A DNA stretch of 31,474 nt, taken from positions 1 through 31,474 of the forward strand of contig JAZNTT010000075.1 of NCBI GenBank assembly GCA_045591885.1. Reading direction: 5' to 3'. Below are positions 31,448 to 31,474 of the stretch, piece by piece (the stretch's first letter is position 1; every line of letters starts with the position of its first letter). This stretch comes from Colimorpha_A sp045591885 (GTDB lineage Bacteria > Bacillota > Clostridia > Oscillospirales > CAG-272). The notes beneath the pieces are model-generated. The model was given only the letters and a program-made list of their open reading frames with translations, searched no databases and was not told the DNA's origin. Made by a program: the position numbers and the translations under genes.

Positions 31448-31474
31448 CATATCTTCAGTTTTCTTACTTTTTTC

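Overview
The window looks like chromosomal DNA of an anaerobic gut-type Clostridia (Bacillota), probably close to Oscillospirales or a sister order. The support is inferential. RpoB and RpoC are of Gram-positive type. There is a group B-type monomeric [FeFe]-hydrogenase, a PduL phosphotransacylase, a ferredoxin:thioredoxin-reductase-like protein next to thioredoxin, a variant sortase signal (SPNTS), and nearly every promoter is a sigma-A type TTGACA-17-TATAAT. TGA is used as a stop in several ATGA or TGATG gene overlaps, so the standard bacterial code applies. There is no prophage, transposase, CRISPR array, rRNA or tRNA that I can see.

Layout. 1-482: 5' part of an ABC transporter solute-binding lipoprotein (-). 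622-2953: operon of a LysR regulator and an [FeFe]-hydrogenase (-). 3123-5141: zinc-ribbon, one-pass membrane protein with repeated outer domains (+). 5261-6660: a 46-codon small ORF overlapping a CNNM/CBS/CorC_HlyC membrane protein (+). 6690-8224: tRNA t6A dehydratase TcdA overlapping a four-helix-bundle/GNAT fusion (-). 8478-8864: SecG with a long Thr-rich tail (+). 8981-12749: aconitase-family hydratase, TIM-barrel sugar isomerase/epimerase-like protein, small membrane protein and free-methionine-R-sulfoxide reductase (+). 12865-13440: PduL (-). 13547-14763: ClpP/TepA-like protease, then thioredoxin and an FTR-like reductase (+). 15209-18322: sortase-anchored OB-fold-like surface protein and a 5'-nucleotidase lipoprotein (-). 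18493-21239: tldD-pmbA (+). 21281-22693: uncharacterised lipoprotein (-). 23374-30648: rpoB-rpoC (-). 31085-31351: rpsT (+), divergent from rpoB.

Functional themes. Several units concern redox and anaerobic metabolism: hydrogenase, FTR/thioredoxin, fRMsr, the Fe-S hydratase and PduL. Others are housekeeping (RNA polymerase, S20, SecG, TcdA) or envelope proteins. Gene units are compact, separated by intrinsic terminators, and many are translationally coupled. Two intergenic stretches (14807-15165 and 22795-23336) hold copies of the same palindromic, dispersed repeat families, one pair in inverted orientation.

I found no large undescribed system. The observations most worth a second look are the shared intergenic repeats, the four-helix-bundle/GNAT fusion coupled to TcdA, the trx-FTR pair with shifted cysteine spacing, the small ORF at 5261, the LysR-hydrogenase operon, and the rpoBC operon standing apart from its usual ribosomal-protein neighbours.
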